Assembly: GCF_001905505.1 (NCBI RefSeq)
Contig: NZ_LIPG01000003.1
Location: 620,001-684,000, forward strand
Source: Streptomyces sp. CB02058
GTDB lineage: Bacteria > Actinomycetota > Actinomycetes > Streptomycetales > Streptomycetaceae
DNA length: 64,000 bases
Direction of reading: 5' to 3'
Below are positions 1 to 8,320 of this stretch, piece by piece (the stretch's first letter is position 1; every line of letters starts with the position of its first letter). The position numbers and the translations under genes are program-made. Below the pieces are notes generated by a model. The model was not told where the DNA came from. It was given only the letters and a program-made list of their open reading frames with translations, and made no database searches.

Positions 1-618
1 AAGGACGCGGTGTTCACGGTGGACACCGGCATGTGCAATGTGTGGGCGGCCCGCTATCTCACGCCCAACGGCCGCCGCCGGGTGATCGGTTCGTTCAGCC
101 ACGGCTCGATGGCCAACGCGCTGCCGCAGGCGATCGGCGCCCAGTTCACCGACCGGAACCGCCAGGTCGTGTCGATGTCCGGAGACGGCGGATTCACCAT
201 GCTGATGGGCGACTTCCTCACGCTCGTCCAGTACAACCTGCCGGTGAAGGTCGTCCTCTTCAACAACTCCTCGCTCGGCATGGTCGAGCTGGAGATGCTG
301 GTCGCCGGGCTGCCGTCGTTCGGCACGACCAACAAGAACCCGGACTTCGCCGCGATCGCCCGGGCCTCCGGGGCCTTCGGCGTGCGGGTGGAGAAGCCCA
401 AGCAGCTGGAGGGCGCGCTCAAGGACGCCTTCCGGCACAAGGGGCCCGCGCTCGTCGATGTGGTCACCGACCCGAACGCCCTCTCCATCCCGCCGAAGAT
501 CAGCGCCGACATGGTCACCGGCTTCGCGCTCTCCGCCAGCAAGATCGTCCTGGACGGCGGGGTCGGCAGGATGCTCCAGATGGCCCGCTCCAACCTCAGG
601 AACGTGCCGCGTCCCTGA
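1..618 (+). CDS. poxB: Thiamine-diphosphate enzyme, pyruvate oxidase/dehydrogenase type (3' part only)
   Basis: Only the last 205 codons are present; the reading frame is open from base 1. The piece holds the C-terminal ThDP-binding domain: a GDGGFTM motif followed about 25 residues later by FNNSSLG, the GDG-x-NN pattern that holds Mg and diphosphate. The following stretch (MVELEMLVAGLP) resembles the pyruvate:quinone oxidoreductase (PoxB) branch more than acetolactate synthase. PoxB decarboxylates pyruvate to acetate and CO2 and passes electrons to quinones at the membrane. The ThDP domain is clear; assignment to PoxB rather than a related oxalyl-CoA or acetolactate enzyme rests on overall resemblance. 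The N-terminal half lies upstream of the window. Confidence 0.85.
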   Translation, partial: KDAVFTVDTGMCNVWAARYLTPNGRRRVIGSFSHGSMANALPQAIGAQFTDRNRQVVSMSGDGGFTMLMGDFLTLVQYNLPVKVVLFNNSSLGMVELEMLVAGLPSFGTTNKNPDFAAIARASGAFGVRVEKPKQLEGALKDAFRHKGPALVDVVTDPNALSIPPKISADMVTGFALSASKIVLDGGVGRMLQMARSNLRNVPRP

Positions 619-667
619 GGGAGGCCGCCCCGGGCCTCGCTGCCCCCGGGCCTGTGCGCCCGGGAGT

Positions 668-1057
668 TCAGCCCAGGCGCAGGGTTCCGGGTGCCGTCCG
701 TTCCGTGATGATCCCGACCAGCTGGTCGAAGAGCGTCGGTCCGCGCCCCGCCCGGGCCTCGGCCAGTTCCCGTTCGAGGCGGCCCCGGTTGGTGGGGTGC
801 GCGCGGGGGAGCAGCCGTTCCAGCCGGCGGGCGGTCTCTTCGTGGCCCAGGGCGCGGGCGGAGCGGGCGTGGTCGCGCCACTCGATGACGAACGAGCCGT
901 CGTCCGGGGTGCCGAAACCGCCGCTCAGGCAGTCCGCGAAGGCGTCGAGACCGCGGCCGAAGTAGCCGCCGGGGCCGTTCACCGCCTCGCCGATCGCGTC
1001 CCAGAAGCTCTCCAGGCCGGTGATGCCCGAGCCGTCGATCACATAGGTCACGGTCAT
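668..1057 (-). CDS. Barstar-family ribonuclease inhibitor
   Basis: A 129-residue acidic protein with the barstar fold signature: an N-terminal beta strand (TYVIDGSGI), then the helix FWDAIGEAVNGPGGYFG and the loop LDAFADCLSGGFG. Barstars are cytoplasmic proteins that plug the active site of secreted guanyl-specific RNases. The ATG at 1057 puts the conserved YVIDG strand at the N terminus; a longer frame reaches 1228 but would add unrelated arginine-rich sequence and overlap the RNase gene. It lies 97 bp downstream of the RNase Sa-like gene on the same strand, so enzyme and inhibitor can be co-transcribed. The family call is firm; pairing with that RNase is inferred from proximity. Confidence 0.88.
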   Translation of the reverse strand: MTVTYVIDGSGITGLESFWDAIGEAVNGPGGYFGRGLDAFADCLSGGFGTPDDGSFVIEWRDHARSARALGHEETARRLERLLPRAHPTNRGRLERELAEARAGRGPTLFDQLVGIITERTAPGTLRLG

Positions 1058-1154
1058 GCGTGGAGCGTACAAGCGCGCTCTTCCCGGTCGCCGGTCCGAG
1101 GGCCCGCGCCGCAGGTGGGGGACTACGGCGCGGACCGGACCGGGGGAGTGCGGA

Positions 1155-1553
1155 TCAGCAGTCGTGGTCGACCAGGTCGAAGGACTCGTAGTGGTCCGCG
1201 GTGTAGTAGTCCTCCTCGACCGCCTCACCGGTCACGATCCGGCGGGCGCCGCGGTCCGAGGAGCCGGGCGTGATGACCGTGTACTCGTGGTAGTAGCCGG
1301 TGCTCCGGCTCGGGAGCAGAGCCTCCCGGTTCTGGAAGACGGTGCCGTCCTGGTCGTACGGGAACGGCCCGCCCGCCTCGATGAGGTCGAGCGTGTCATG
1401 GGCCTGGGACGGCAGCGCGGAGTAGCAGACGCTGCCGACGGCGGCGGTCGAGGGGAGGCCGGCCGCCGAGGCGGTGACCGGGCCGCCGACGAAGAGTACG
1501 GACAGGAGGGCGGCGATGCCGCCGAGCGTGGTGATCCGTGGGGGGATTCGCAT
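1155..1553 (-). CDS. Secreted guanyl-specific ribonuclease, RNase Sa type
   Basis: A 132-residue precursor with a Sec signal peptide (about residues 1-31, ending TASAAG). The mature part follows Streptomyces RNase Sa closely: SVCYSALP, GPFPYDQDG, FQNRE, GYYHEYTVITPG, RGARRIVTGE and DHYESF. By alignment with RNase Sa, the catalytic residues are Glu90, Arg101, Arg105 and His121, and Cys43 pairs with the terminal Cys132. It cleaves single-stranded RNA after guanosine outside the cell, for nutrient scavenging or competition. The barstar-like gene follows immediately. The gene is divergent from an ATPase gene; the 237-bp gap holds both promoters. Confidence 0.95.
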   Translation of the reverse strand: MRIPPRITTLGGIAALLSVLFVGGPVTASAAGLPSTAAVGSVCYSALPSQAHDTLDLIEAGGPFPYDQDGTVFQNREALLPSRSTGYYHEYTVITPGSSDRGARRIVTGEAVEEDYYTADHYESFDLVDHDC

Positions 1554-1790
1554 GACCCCTATGATGACGCGCGTAGATCCCTATCCGTCAACGCCAACTC
1601 ATGTGAATTTTTCGGAAGTTAACGGTGAGTAGGAAGACGTAACGACCCTGTCGTCCGGCCGGTGTTGTGCGGCCGTCCGTTCATATGTTGACGCCTGGAG
1701 AAGCGTGACGGCTCCCCGGTGGGGCATGCATTCCGTGTGAGCGTTCGAGACCTGACGGAACGGACCGGGATCGAAGGAGATTGATTCACC

Positions 1791-2216
1791 GTGCGCACGG
1801 GGGACATGACGATGCGGCAGGAGAGACCGCCGGTGCGACTGCACCGCAGACTCGGGCACACCGACCTGTCGGGGGTGGGGAACATACGCAGCGACCTGCG
1901 GGAGTTCCTGCGCTACCGGGGGCGCCCGGAGGAGACCGAGATCGCGGAGCTCCTCCTCAGCGAACTGGTGACGAACGCCCTCATCCACACGAGGAACGGC
2001 GCCGTGGTCACCGTGACCTCCGGACCCACGCGCCTGCGGGTGGAGGTGCGTGACTTCGTGGTGGGGCAGGAGCCCGCGCCGTACGTACCGAACGCCGACG
2101 ACGGTACGCACGGCAGGGGACTGCTCCTCGTCCAGAGCCTGGCGGACTCCTGGGGAGTCACGACTCAGGCGCTGGGCAAGGTGGTCTGGTTCGAGCTGCA
2201 CGGCGGGAAGCCCTGA
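1791..2216 (+). CDS. RsbW-like ATP-binding regulatory protein (HATPase_c_2)
   Basis: A 141-residue single-domain protein of the GHKL ATPase superfamily. The N-box is ELLLSELVTNALIHT (catalytic Asn62) and the glycine box is DGTHGRGLLLVQSLADSWG near the C terminus. Streptomyces have dozens of such solo ATPases, which act as anti-sigma factors or serine kinases of anti-anti-sigma factors. No partner sigma or STAS gene is next to it, so its target is unknown. The GTG at 1791 is chosen because GAAGGAG lies at 1773-1779; the internal ATG at 1806 has no comparable site. A strong terminator follows directly. Confidence 0.85.
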   Translation: MRTGDMTMRQERPPVRLHRRLGHTDLSGVGNIRSDLREFLRYRGRPEETEIAELLLSELVTNALIHTRNGAVVTVTSGPTRLRVEVRDFVVGQEPAPYVPNADDGTHGRGLLLVQSLADSWGVTTQALGKVVWFELHGGKP

Positions 2217-2254
2217 GGCTCGGAGCCCCAGGACCGGACCCGGGGCTCCGAGCC
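2217..2254. terminator. Bidirectional terminator hairpin
   Basis: Perfect 13-bp inverted repeat: GGCTCGGAGCCCC at 2217-2229 and GGGGCTCCGAGCC at 2242-2254, with a 12-nt loop. It starts immediately after the stop of the ATPase gene and lies just before the stop of the convergent DUF2637 gene. It can therefore serve both strands. There is no U-tract, as is common for Streptomyces terminators. Confidence 0.8.
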
Positions 2255-2261
2255 CGCAGGC

Positions 2262-3347
2262 TCAGCCGAACTGCTGCTCCAGATCCTTCAGTTTCTGCTC
2301 CAGCGAATCCAGCCGGGGCAGGGCCTGGGTGTCGTCCTCGGCGGTGAGGTCGACGGTCGCGGGGTCACCGCTCGTGGTCTGTCCCGAAGTGCTCCTGGAG
2401 TTCGAGCCGTTCACGGCTTGCAGGGATGGCCGAGGGCGAAGTGGCAGTTGTCCCGGCTCTGTTATGGCAGGCTCCGCGACGGCCGGAGGGCCGCCGCCCG
2501 ATGCCGGGGCGATGGCCTGGACGTCCACCTGGCGATCGGTGCGGCCACCGCGCGTCCAGACGCGGTTCTGCCGGTTCAGGGCCTTGATGCGGGCCCGGTC
2601 CAGCTTGGCCTGGTCCTTCCGGCGGTGCCGGTCCTGCTCCTTCTCGCGGCGGTCCTCGCGTACCTCGTCCACCGCCTCGTCCAGGGTGCGTACGCCCTCC
2701 AGGAGCATCAGCGACCAGGCACCGAAGGTCTCCCTGGGGGCACGCAGCCACCGGACGATGCGGATCTGCGGCAGCGGGCGGGGCACCAGGCCCTGCTCGC
2801 GCAGTGCCGCACGGCGGGTCTGCTTCAGCGCACGGTCGAACAGCACGGCCGCCGAGAGCGACATTCCCGCGAAGAAGTGCGGGGCGCCCGCGTGGTCCAT
2901 GCCGCGCGGCGCGTGCACCCAGTTGAACCAGGCGGCCGCGCCGGCGAACGTCCACACCAGCAGCCGGGAGCCCAGCGCGGCGTCGCCGTGGCTGGCCTCG
3001 CGCACCGCGAGCACCGAACAGAACATGGCGGCCCCGTCGAGGCCGAACGGCACGAGGTACTCCCAGCCTCCGGAGAGGCTGAGGTTTTGCCGGCCGAAGC
3101 CGACGAGCCCGTGGAAGGAGAGTGCGGCGGCAACCGCGGCGCAGCAGAACAGCAGGACGTACGAGGCGGTGGCGTAGAGCGCCTCCTTGCGCCTGCGGCG
3201 CTCCTCGCTGCGTTCCCAGCTGTCGTCGGCCGCGGCCTTCTCAGCGGCGCGCCTGCCGCGCGCGACCACCGTCACCGCCGCCATGACTCCCACGAGCAGC
3301 ACGGCGCCCGGAAGCAGCCAGTCAAGCGATATGTCGGTCAGTCTCAT
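2262..3347 (-). CDS. DUF2637 membrane protein
   Basis: A 361-residue protein with an N-terminal membrane segment (about 8-29), then four hydrophobic segments between residues 60 and 175 (ASYVLLFCCAAVAAALSF, WEYLVPFGLDGAAMFCSVLA, LLVWTFAGAAAWFNWVH, FFAGMSLSAAVLFD). This is the DUF2637 pattern found in actinomycete chromosomes, plasmids and integrative elements. The C-terminal half is soluble and highly charged (about 225-260, EVREDRREKEQDRHRRKDQAK), followed by a disordered tail ending in a short leucine-rich coil (LDSLEQKLKDLEQQFG). Homologues sit near plasmid spread genes, but no transfer genes are nearby here, so it is probably a chromosomal copy. Function unknown. Confidence 0.8.
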   Translation of the reverse strand: MRLTDISLDWLLPGAVLLVGVMAAVTVVARGRRAAEKAAADDSWERSEERRRRKEALYATASYVLLFCCAAVAAALSFHGLVGFGRQNLSLSGGWEYLVPFGLDGAAMFCSVLAVREASHGDAALGSRLLVWTFAGAAAWFNWVHAPRGMDHAGAPHFFAGMSLSAAVLFDRALKQTRRAALREQGLVPRPLPQIRIVRWLRAPRETFGAWSLMLLEGVRTLDEAVDEVREDRREKEQDRHRRKDQAKLDRARIKALNRQNRVWTRGGRTDRQVDVQAIAPASGGGPPAVAEPAITEPGQLPLRPRPSLQAVNGSNSRSTSGQTTSGDPATVDLTAEDDTQALPRLDSLEQKLKDLEQQFG

Positions 3348-3551
3348 GCGCGGTCCCTTGCGTCACGTAGGGCGTTTCGGGCGCCATCGTGACGGAAATA
3401 CCGGGCCGCTCAGCGGGTTTCCGGGCAAGTGAACGCCATTGGGGTGACGGGGCTCATCGATGGGCGGAATCTTCTCGAACGCCCATGGGGTGAAACCGAG
3501 TTGCGTTCGAATTCCGGTCGCCCGGCCGGGTGGTGTGAGCCGCCGAGGGGA

Positions 3552-4400
3552 TCAGGCGGCGGCGGCCAGCTTCCGGACCCGGTCCGCGTCGCACGTGCGC
3601 GGGCAGGTCACACAGGTGTCCTCGGGGCGCAGCGTGTAGAACATGCAGCAGCTGGCCCGGTCGCGCGTCGGCAGCGATTCGCCGTCGGGGCCGGTCAGTT
3701 CGCGGAAGCCCGCGGTGCCGACGTACGGCTTGGTGGTGCCCGGGAGCAGGAGTTCGAGCTCCCTCATCGCCCGGTTCTCCTCGCCGAGCAGATGCGCGAT
3801 GTACCAGAGGCCCTCGACGATCTCGTCGGTCGCCATGCCCCACAGGGCGCGCTTCCCGCGCCGCATGCGCGGCCGGAAGCCGTCCAGCACCGGGCCGATG
3901 TGCTGTGCCACGGCGTCGAGGACCTCGGCCCGCAGCGCGGCCTCGTCGGGGACGACGCGGGCTCCCGGCAGCGTGGCCGCCGGGTCGTCGGGCAGGCAGG
4001 CGAACTCGCTCACACGGAGGGTCAGACGGCCCAGGCCCCGGTGGAAGGCGACGTCCGCCACGGGGACCCTCGGCACCCGGCGGTGCGTGAACCACGGCAG
4101 GGTCACCAGGAGGCAGGCGGGCCACGCGTAACGGTGGAGCCCGAAGCTCGCCACCACGTCCGGGCGGGCCCGCGTGCCGTAGTCCCGCAGCACCTGCGCC
4201 TCGTCCCAGGCCAGGAAGTCGTCCAGCTCCGCGCCGCCCGCGGCGAGCTCCGCCGCGCCGACCCACCCGGCGCCCGAGGGCGCGGCGACGTCATCGGCGA
4301 GCACCTCGGCGCGCAGGCCGGGGAAGACCTCGGCCAGACGCGCGTACGCCGCCGTCAGCGGGGACGGGGCGGTGGCGGCGAGCAGGGCGGGCACGGTCAT
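3552..4400 (-). CDS. FhuF-like (2Fe-2S) siderophore-iron reductase
   Basis: A 282-residue protein ending in the hallmark C-C-x10-C-x2-C cluster motif (CCMFYTLRPEDTCVTCPRTC, residues 251-270), which in FhuF binds a 2Fe-2S centre. FhuF-type proteins reduce Fe(III) in imported hydroxamate siderophores in the cytoplasm so that iron is released. The N-terminal body (DFLAWDEAQVLRDYGTRARPDVVASFGLHRYAWPA) matches the IucA/FhuF-type reductase fold. An iron-box sequence lies 28 bp upstream of the ATG, supporting iron-repressed expression. No siderophore biosynthesis or uptake gene is adjacent. Confidence 0.85.
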   Translation of the reverse strand: MTVPALLAATAPSPLTAAYARLAEVFPGLRAEVLADDVAAPSGAGWVGAAELAAGGAELDDFLAWDEAQVLRDYGTRARPDVVASFGLHRYAWPACLLVTLPWFTHRRVPRVPVADVAFHRGLGRLTLRVSEFACLPDDPAATLPGARVVPDEAALRAEVLDAVAQHIGPVLDGFRPRMRRGKRALWGMATDEIVEGLWYIAHLLGEENRAMRELELLLPGTTKPYVGTAGFRELTGPDGESLPTRDRASCCMFYTLRPEDTCVTCPRTCDADRVRKLAAAA

Positions 4401-4427
4401 ACGGGGACCACCGAATCACGATCTTCT

Positions 4428-4446
4428 ACAGGTAAGCCTTACCTTA
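4428..4446 (-). promoter_or_regulatory. DmdR/IdeR-type iron box
   Basis: On the minus strand the sequence reads TAAGGTAAGGCTTACCTGT. The actinomycete iron-box consensus is close to TWAGGTTAGSCTNACCTWA, so 15 or more of 19 positions agree and the core is palindromic (AGGTAAG/CTTACCT). It lies 28-46 bp upstream of the FhuF-like start, where a DtxR-family repressor loaded with Fe(II) would block transcription. The divergent GntR gene starts 98 bp away on the other side and could also be affected. Confidence 0.8.
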
Positions 4447-4543
4447 CCCGAAGTGATCGGTGTTTGAACTGAGGCCCGCTCCGCCTATCGTGCACAAGGG
4501 GCCCGGCGCACGCGAGTCGGCCCGCCAGTGCGAGGAGGTTCCG

Positions 4544-5290
4544 GTGGAGCAGGGCAGAGCGCGTGGAACCGCGCGGCCGTACGCGTCCGCGGGCACCCCG
4601 TCCGACATCCGCGTGCCCGAACAGGCGCGCGGCGAGCACACCCACTGCGAGCCGCCCGCGCCGCGGGTGGTCCAGCGGCACTCCGTACGCGGCCAGATCC
4701 TCGACGCCCTGCGCGCCGCGCTCGTAAGCGGCGAGCTGGCCCCGGGGCAGGTCTACTCCGCCCCGGCGCTCGGCGCCCGCTTCGGGGTGTCCGCGACGCC
4801 GGTGCGCGAGGCGATGCAGCAGCTGGCCGCCGAGGGTGCCGTCGAGACCGTGCCGAACCGGGGCTTCCGGATCAGCGAGCGGGCCCCCCGGGACCTGGCG
4901 GAGCTCGCCGAGGTGCGGGCCCTGCTCGAGATCCCCGTCGTACTGCGGCTCGCCAGGACCGTACCGGCGACCGGCTGGTGCGCGCTGCGCCCGCTGGCCG
5001 ACGCCACCGTCGCGGCCGCGGCGGTCGGGGACCGGGCGGGCTACGCGGAGAGCGACCGCGCCTTCCACAGGGCCGTCCTCGCGCTCTCCGGCAACCAGCA
5101 GCTCGTGGCGGTCGCCGACGATCTGCACCGCCGCTCCCAGTGGCCGCCGGCCGGCGCTCCGGGGGGCCGCGGGGCGGACCTGCTCGCCGACGCCTCGCAG
5201 CACACCGCCCTGCTGGACGCGCTGATCGCCCGGGACCTCCCGGTGGTCCAGGCCCTCGTGCGCGAGCACTTCAGCGGCGCGGAGGCCTGA
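4544..5290 (+). CDS. GntR-family transcriptional regulator (FCD type)
   Basis: A 248-residue regulator. The winged helix (about residues 45-110) contains VRGQILDALRAALVSGELAPGQ, then FGVSATPVREAMQQLAAEGAVE, the typical GntR recognition helix. An all-helical FCD effector domain follows (VRALLEIPVVLRLA, DRAFHRAVLALSGNQQLV, HTALLDALIARDLPVVQALVREHF) with the metal/acid-binding pattern of the FadR subclass. The GTG at 4544 is preferred because GAGGAGG sits at 4532-4538; the frame extends upstream to an ATG at 4460 without a ribosome site. Its ligand and targets cannot be read from the context. Confidence 0.87.
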   Translation: MEQGRARGTARPYASAGTPSDIRVPEQARGEHTHCEPPAPRVVQRHSVRGQILDALRAALVSGELAPGQVYSAPALGARFGVSATPVREAMQQLAAEGAVETVPNRGFRISERAPRDLAELAEVRALLEIPVVLRLARTVPATGWCALRPLADATVAAAAVGDRAGYAESDRAFHRAVLALSGNQQLVAVADDLHRRSQWPPAGAPGGRGADLLADASQHTALLDALIARDLPVVQALVREHFSGAEA

Positions 5291-5314
5291 GCGCTCCCCG
5301 CGCCCCCGCGCCGG

Positions 5315-6115
5315 TCAGTTCGCCTCGGCCGTCTCCGGGTCCGGCGGCTCCAGCCGGGGAGCGAGCCAGGTCGGTACGCCGCCGAGCAGCCGGAACAGCC
5401 GTCCCGCCTCCGCGCGCAGCCGGGCCGCCGCCTCGGGTTCCGCCTCGGCGTCCGCGAGCGAGATGAGCGCCGGCGCCGTACCGACGAGATAGCCCAGCTC
5501 CTCCCTTATCCGCAGCGACTCGGCGAAGCCGTGCCGGGCCTCGGCGAGCTCGCCCTCACGCAGGGCGAGCGAGGCGAGATGGCGCCAGGTGAACGAGAGC
5601 AGCAGTTCGTCACCCCGGGCGGTGGCCCCGGCGTGCGCCCTGCGGTAGGCGGCGCGGGCGGACTGCGGGGAATCGGCGATGTTCTGGGCGATCAGCCCCC
5701 GGCGGAAGTCCAGCAGCGGGCGGCCGGGAGCCGAGGGGGAGAGCAGGGCCGCGGCCCTGCTGAGGGCCACGCTCGCCTCGTCCGCCCGGTCGCGCGCCCC
5801 GAGCAGGGTGGAGGCGTACGCGAGATAGCCGCGCTCGCACGCGGCGGCCCCGCGCTCGGAGTCGTCATGGGCGAGCGCCTCGGCCGCGCGCAGCGCGTCC
5901 TCGGCGTCGGTCCAGCCGGCGCCGGTGTACAGACACCGCTCCGTCAGCAGCGAGGTCCGCTGGAGGGCGGCGGCGTGGTCGGTGGCCGCGTGCGGTTCGA
6001 GCAGTGCGGCGGCGTCCGTCCAGCAGGCGCGTGAGCGCAGCCGCCATACCGCGGTCTGGAGCGGAGGATCGTCATCTTCTGTCGTTCCGGAACCAGACAT
6101 GGCGGTATGCGCCAC
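5315..6115 (-). CDS. Helical-repeat (TPR-like) protein of unknown function
   Basis: A 266-residue alanine-rich, almost entirely helical protein. Degenerate 30-40-residue helix pairs are visible (AWRLRSRACWTDAAALLEPHAA-type, then GWTDAEDALRAAEALAHDD, ARDRADEASVALSRAAALL, SPQSARAAYRRAHAGATARGDE, GELAEARHGFAESLRIREELG), as in TPR scaffolds. There is no enzymatic motif. The GTG at 6115 is chosen since GGGGAGGG lies 6 nt upstream. It is convergent with the GntR gene and 3' of pucR on the same strand, 177 bp away. The specific function is not recognisable. Confidence 0.7.
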   Translation of the reverse strand: MAHTAMSGSGTTEDDDPPLQTAVWRLRSRACWTDAAALLEPHAATDHAAALQRTSLLTERCLYTGAGWTDAEDALRAAEALAHDDSERGAAACERGYLAYASTLLGARDRADEASVALSRAAALLSPSAPGRPLLDFRRGLIAQNIADSPQSARAAYRRAHAGATARGDELLLSFTWRHLASLALREGELAEARHGFAESLRIREELGYLVGTAPALISLADAEAEPEAAARLRAEAGRLFRLLGGVPTWLAPRLEPPDPETAEAN

Positions 6116-6292
6116 GTTGCCCTCCCCGAGCGCGCCATCGAGCTGTGGAGGCCGATCTGCGAGTGACGGTCGGCCTGGGTCTGCGCGCATCTCAGCACGG
6201 AATGGCACGCCGGGCCAAGGGGTCGGATCGATGTCAGGTGAAAGATTTCACAATCGCCCGCAACCCGGAGGCGGCGCGGGAGTCCCGGGAAA

Positions 6293-8026
6293 TCAGCTCA
6301 TGCGCAGGGCCAGGAAGAAGTCGAGCTTGTCCTCCAGCCGCGAAAGGTCACGTCCCGTCAACTGCTCGATACGTCCGACGCGGTAGCGCAGTGTGTTGAC
6401 GTGCAGGTGCAGCCGGGCCGCGCAGCGGGTCCAGGAGCCGTCGCAGTCCAGGAACGCCTCCAGCGTCTCGATCAGCTCCGCGCGGTGCCGCCGGTCGTAG
6501 TCCCGCAGCGGATCGAGGAGCCGGGCGGTGAAGGCGCGCCGCACGTCGTCCGGGACGAAGGGCAGCAGCAGGACGTGCGAGGCGAGCTCGTGGTGCCCGG
6601 CGGCGCAGACCGCTCCCGGCCGGGCGGCGGCCACCCGCCGGGCGTGCCGCGCCTCCTCCAGCGCGCCCCGGAGCCCTTCGGCGGAATGTACGGCGGCGCT
6701 GACACCCAGTGTCAGGCGGCCGTCGTCGGCGAGGCCCGCGGAGAGCGGCGCGCGGACGCTGTCGAGCAGGGCGTCGGCGTGCAGCGCGGCGTCCTGCGGT
6801 TCCCCCGCACCGGCGTCCTCCCCCGCTCCGGCGCGCTCCGGCGCGTCCGCGTCGGCGGAGTCCGCCGGGGGGAGCGCGCTCAGCGGTACGAGGGCGACCG
6901 CCTCGTCGCCCGTGTGCGCCACGGCGATACGGTCGGCCGATTCCGGGCCCGTCACCGCGGGGTCGACCAGGATCTCCTCCAGCAGCGCCTGCGCGGCCCG
7001 GCCGCCCGGGGTGCCCGCGTCCTCACCGGTCCACTCGACCCGGGCCACCACGACCTGCCAGTGCGGGGCCGTGCCCAGGCCGGGCAGCAGGACCGGGGCG
7101 GCCACCCTCAGCCTCGCCGAGATCTCGGCCGGGGCCGCGCCCGTCTGGACCAGCTCCAGCACCTCCTGGGCGAGCCTGCGGCGCACGGCACGGGCCGCGT
7201 CCCGGCGGTCCCGCTCGACCGCGATCAGCTGGGTGACGCCCTGGAGCAGGTCCAGCCGGGCGGCGGGCCAGTCGCCCGCGTCCGCCGCCACGGCCAGCAG
7301 CCAGTCCGAGAGCAGGGACTCGCGCGCGTCGCGGTCCGGGGCGGGCACGGCGGCCCGGCCGGTGTGGCGCACCGGGAACAGCGAATAGGCCGTGCCGTCC
7401 ACCTCCGCCCGGTGCGGGCCGGGCCTGCCGGAGCGGCTCGCCGTGAGGTGCTGCCCGGCCAGCTCCGCGCCGACCCCAGGAGGCAGGGGCTCGCCCGCCC
7501 CGGCGATCTGCCGGCCCGTGGGCGACAGGACCCAGGCCCGCAGGTCCAGGTCGGACGTCAGCAGGTCGAGGACCACCTCGGGACCGCCGCCCGCCGGGCC
7601 CGAGGTCATCAGCCTGCGGTGGCGGTCGACGACGGCGGCGAGGTCGCCCGCCCGCTCGCCGGACACCTGGCGCACCACGTGCTCGGTGATCGTCGCGAAC
7701 GCCACGGTCTCGTCGACCGCGAAGAGCGGGAGCCGGTGCCGCAGGCACGCCTCGATCATGTCGTCGGGGACGGCCCCGAGCTCCGCCTCGCCCGCGGCCA
7801 GCCCGGCGACCCCGGCGTTCGCCAGGATCCGGACGAAGGGTTCCGAGTCCGACGCGTCCCGGCGCCAGGCCAGCCCCGTGAGGACCAGCTCCCCGCCGGA
7901 GAGGTACCGGCTGGGATCGCGCAGGTCGGTCGTCATCACGCCCCGGACCGGCCGGTCCAGCTCGTCCTCGCCGCCGAGCAGCCGCAGCCCCAGGGCCTCG
8001 GTGTCCAGCAGTGCGCGCAGCCGCAT
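6293..8026 (-). CDS. PucR-family transcriptional regulator of purine catabolism
   Basis: A 577-residue regulator with the PucR architecture. The N-terminal purine-catabolism domain (residues 1-130) begins MRLRALLDTEALGLRLLGG and contains RGVMTTDLRDPSRYLSGGELVLTGL. A long GGDEF-like middle region follows. The C-terminal PucR helix-turn-helix runs from LIETLEAFLDCDGSWTRCAA to LHVNTLRYRVGRIEQLTGRD. PucR proteins sense purine degradation products and control xanthine dehydrogenase and uricase genes. It is transcribed away from the xanthine dehydrogenase operon across a 294-bp shared promoter region, which strongly suggests it regulates that operon and itself. Whether it activates or represses cannot be seen. 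Confidence 0.92.
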   Translation of the reverse strand: MRLRALLDTEALGLRLLGGEDELDRPVRGVMTTDLRDPSRYLSGGELVLTGLAWRRDASDSEPFVRILANAGVAGLAAGEAELGAVPDDMIEACLRHRLPLFAVDETVAFATITEHVVRQVSGERAGDLAAVVDRHRRLMTSGPAGGGPEVVLDLLTSDLDLRAWVLSPTGRQIAGAGEPLPPGVGAELAGQHLTASRSGRPGPHRAEVDGTAYSLFPVRHTGRAAVPAPDRDARESLLSDWLLAVAADAGDWPAARLDLLQGVTQLIAVERDRRDAARAVRRRLAQEVLELVQTGAAPAEISARLRVAAPVLLPGLGTAPHWQVVVARVEWTGEDAGTPGGRAAQALLEEILVDPAVTGPESADRIAVAHTGDEAVALVPLSALPPADSADADAPERAGAGEDAGAGEPQDAALHADALLDSVRAPLSAGLADDGRLTLGVSAAVHSAEGLRGALEEARHARRVAAARPGAVCAAGHHELASHVLLLPFVPDDVRRAFTARLLDPLRDYDRRHRAELIETLEAFLDCDGSWTRCAARLHLHVNTLRYRVGRIEQLTGRDLSRLEDKLDFFLALRMS

Positions 8027-8084
8027 CGTCGATTGCCGCCGATCTCTTCGTTGGTGCGGGGGCGGCGGAGGTCACCTGTGAATT

Positions 8085-8120
8085 GCGGTGAGGTTACCGC
8101 TGTCCGCCATTCGTTCGAAT
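8085..8120. promoter_or_regulatory. Two small inverted repeats in the pucR/xdh divergent promoter region
   Basis: The first repeat is GCGGT-N6-ACCGC at 8085-8100. The second is ATTCG-TT-CGAAT at 8109-8120, an AT-richer patch in GC-rich surroundings. Both lie 60-95 bp upstream of pucR and about 200 bp upstream of the FAD-subunit start. They are candidate PucR operators on position and symmetry alone; I know no consensus to compare with. Confidence 0.4.
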
Positions 8121-8320
8121 CTACAAGACAGGGATGGGGACCAGCCAATTCCTTCATGGTTTCGGTGACTGCACCGAGTGGAGCAAGGCTTGTGTACTGG
8201 GCCACACACCGCGTGAACAACACAGGAACGGCCCCCCCGCCGAAGGGCGGGCAGGCCGACGGGCCGGCCGTCCCCAGCCCCAGCCGAACGACCCGACCGA
8301 GAAGAAGAAGAGAGCCACTC

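Noticed and set aside
2262..3347. Integrative plasmid remnant suggested by the DUF2637 protein
   Set aside because: No replication, transfer or integrase gene, and no tRNA attachment site nearby; the protein family is also common as a solo chromosomal gene.
6401..8320. Long plus-strand reading frame running into the xanthine dehydrogenase FAD gene
   Set aside because: It is the antisense shadow of pucR; translation is Arg/Gly/Pro-rich without motifs, and the real gene starts at ATG 8321.
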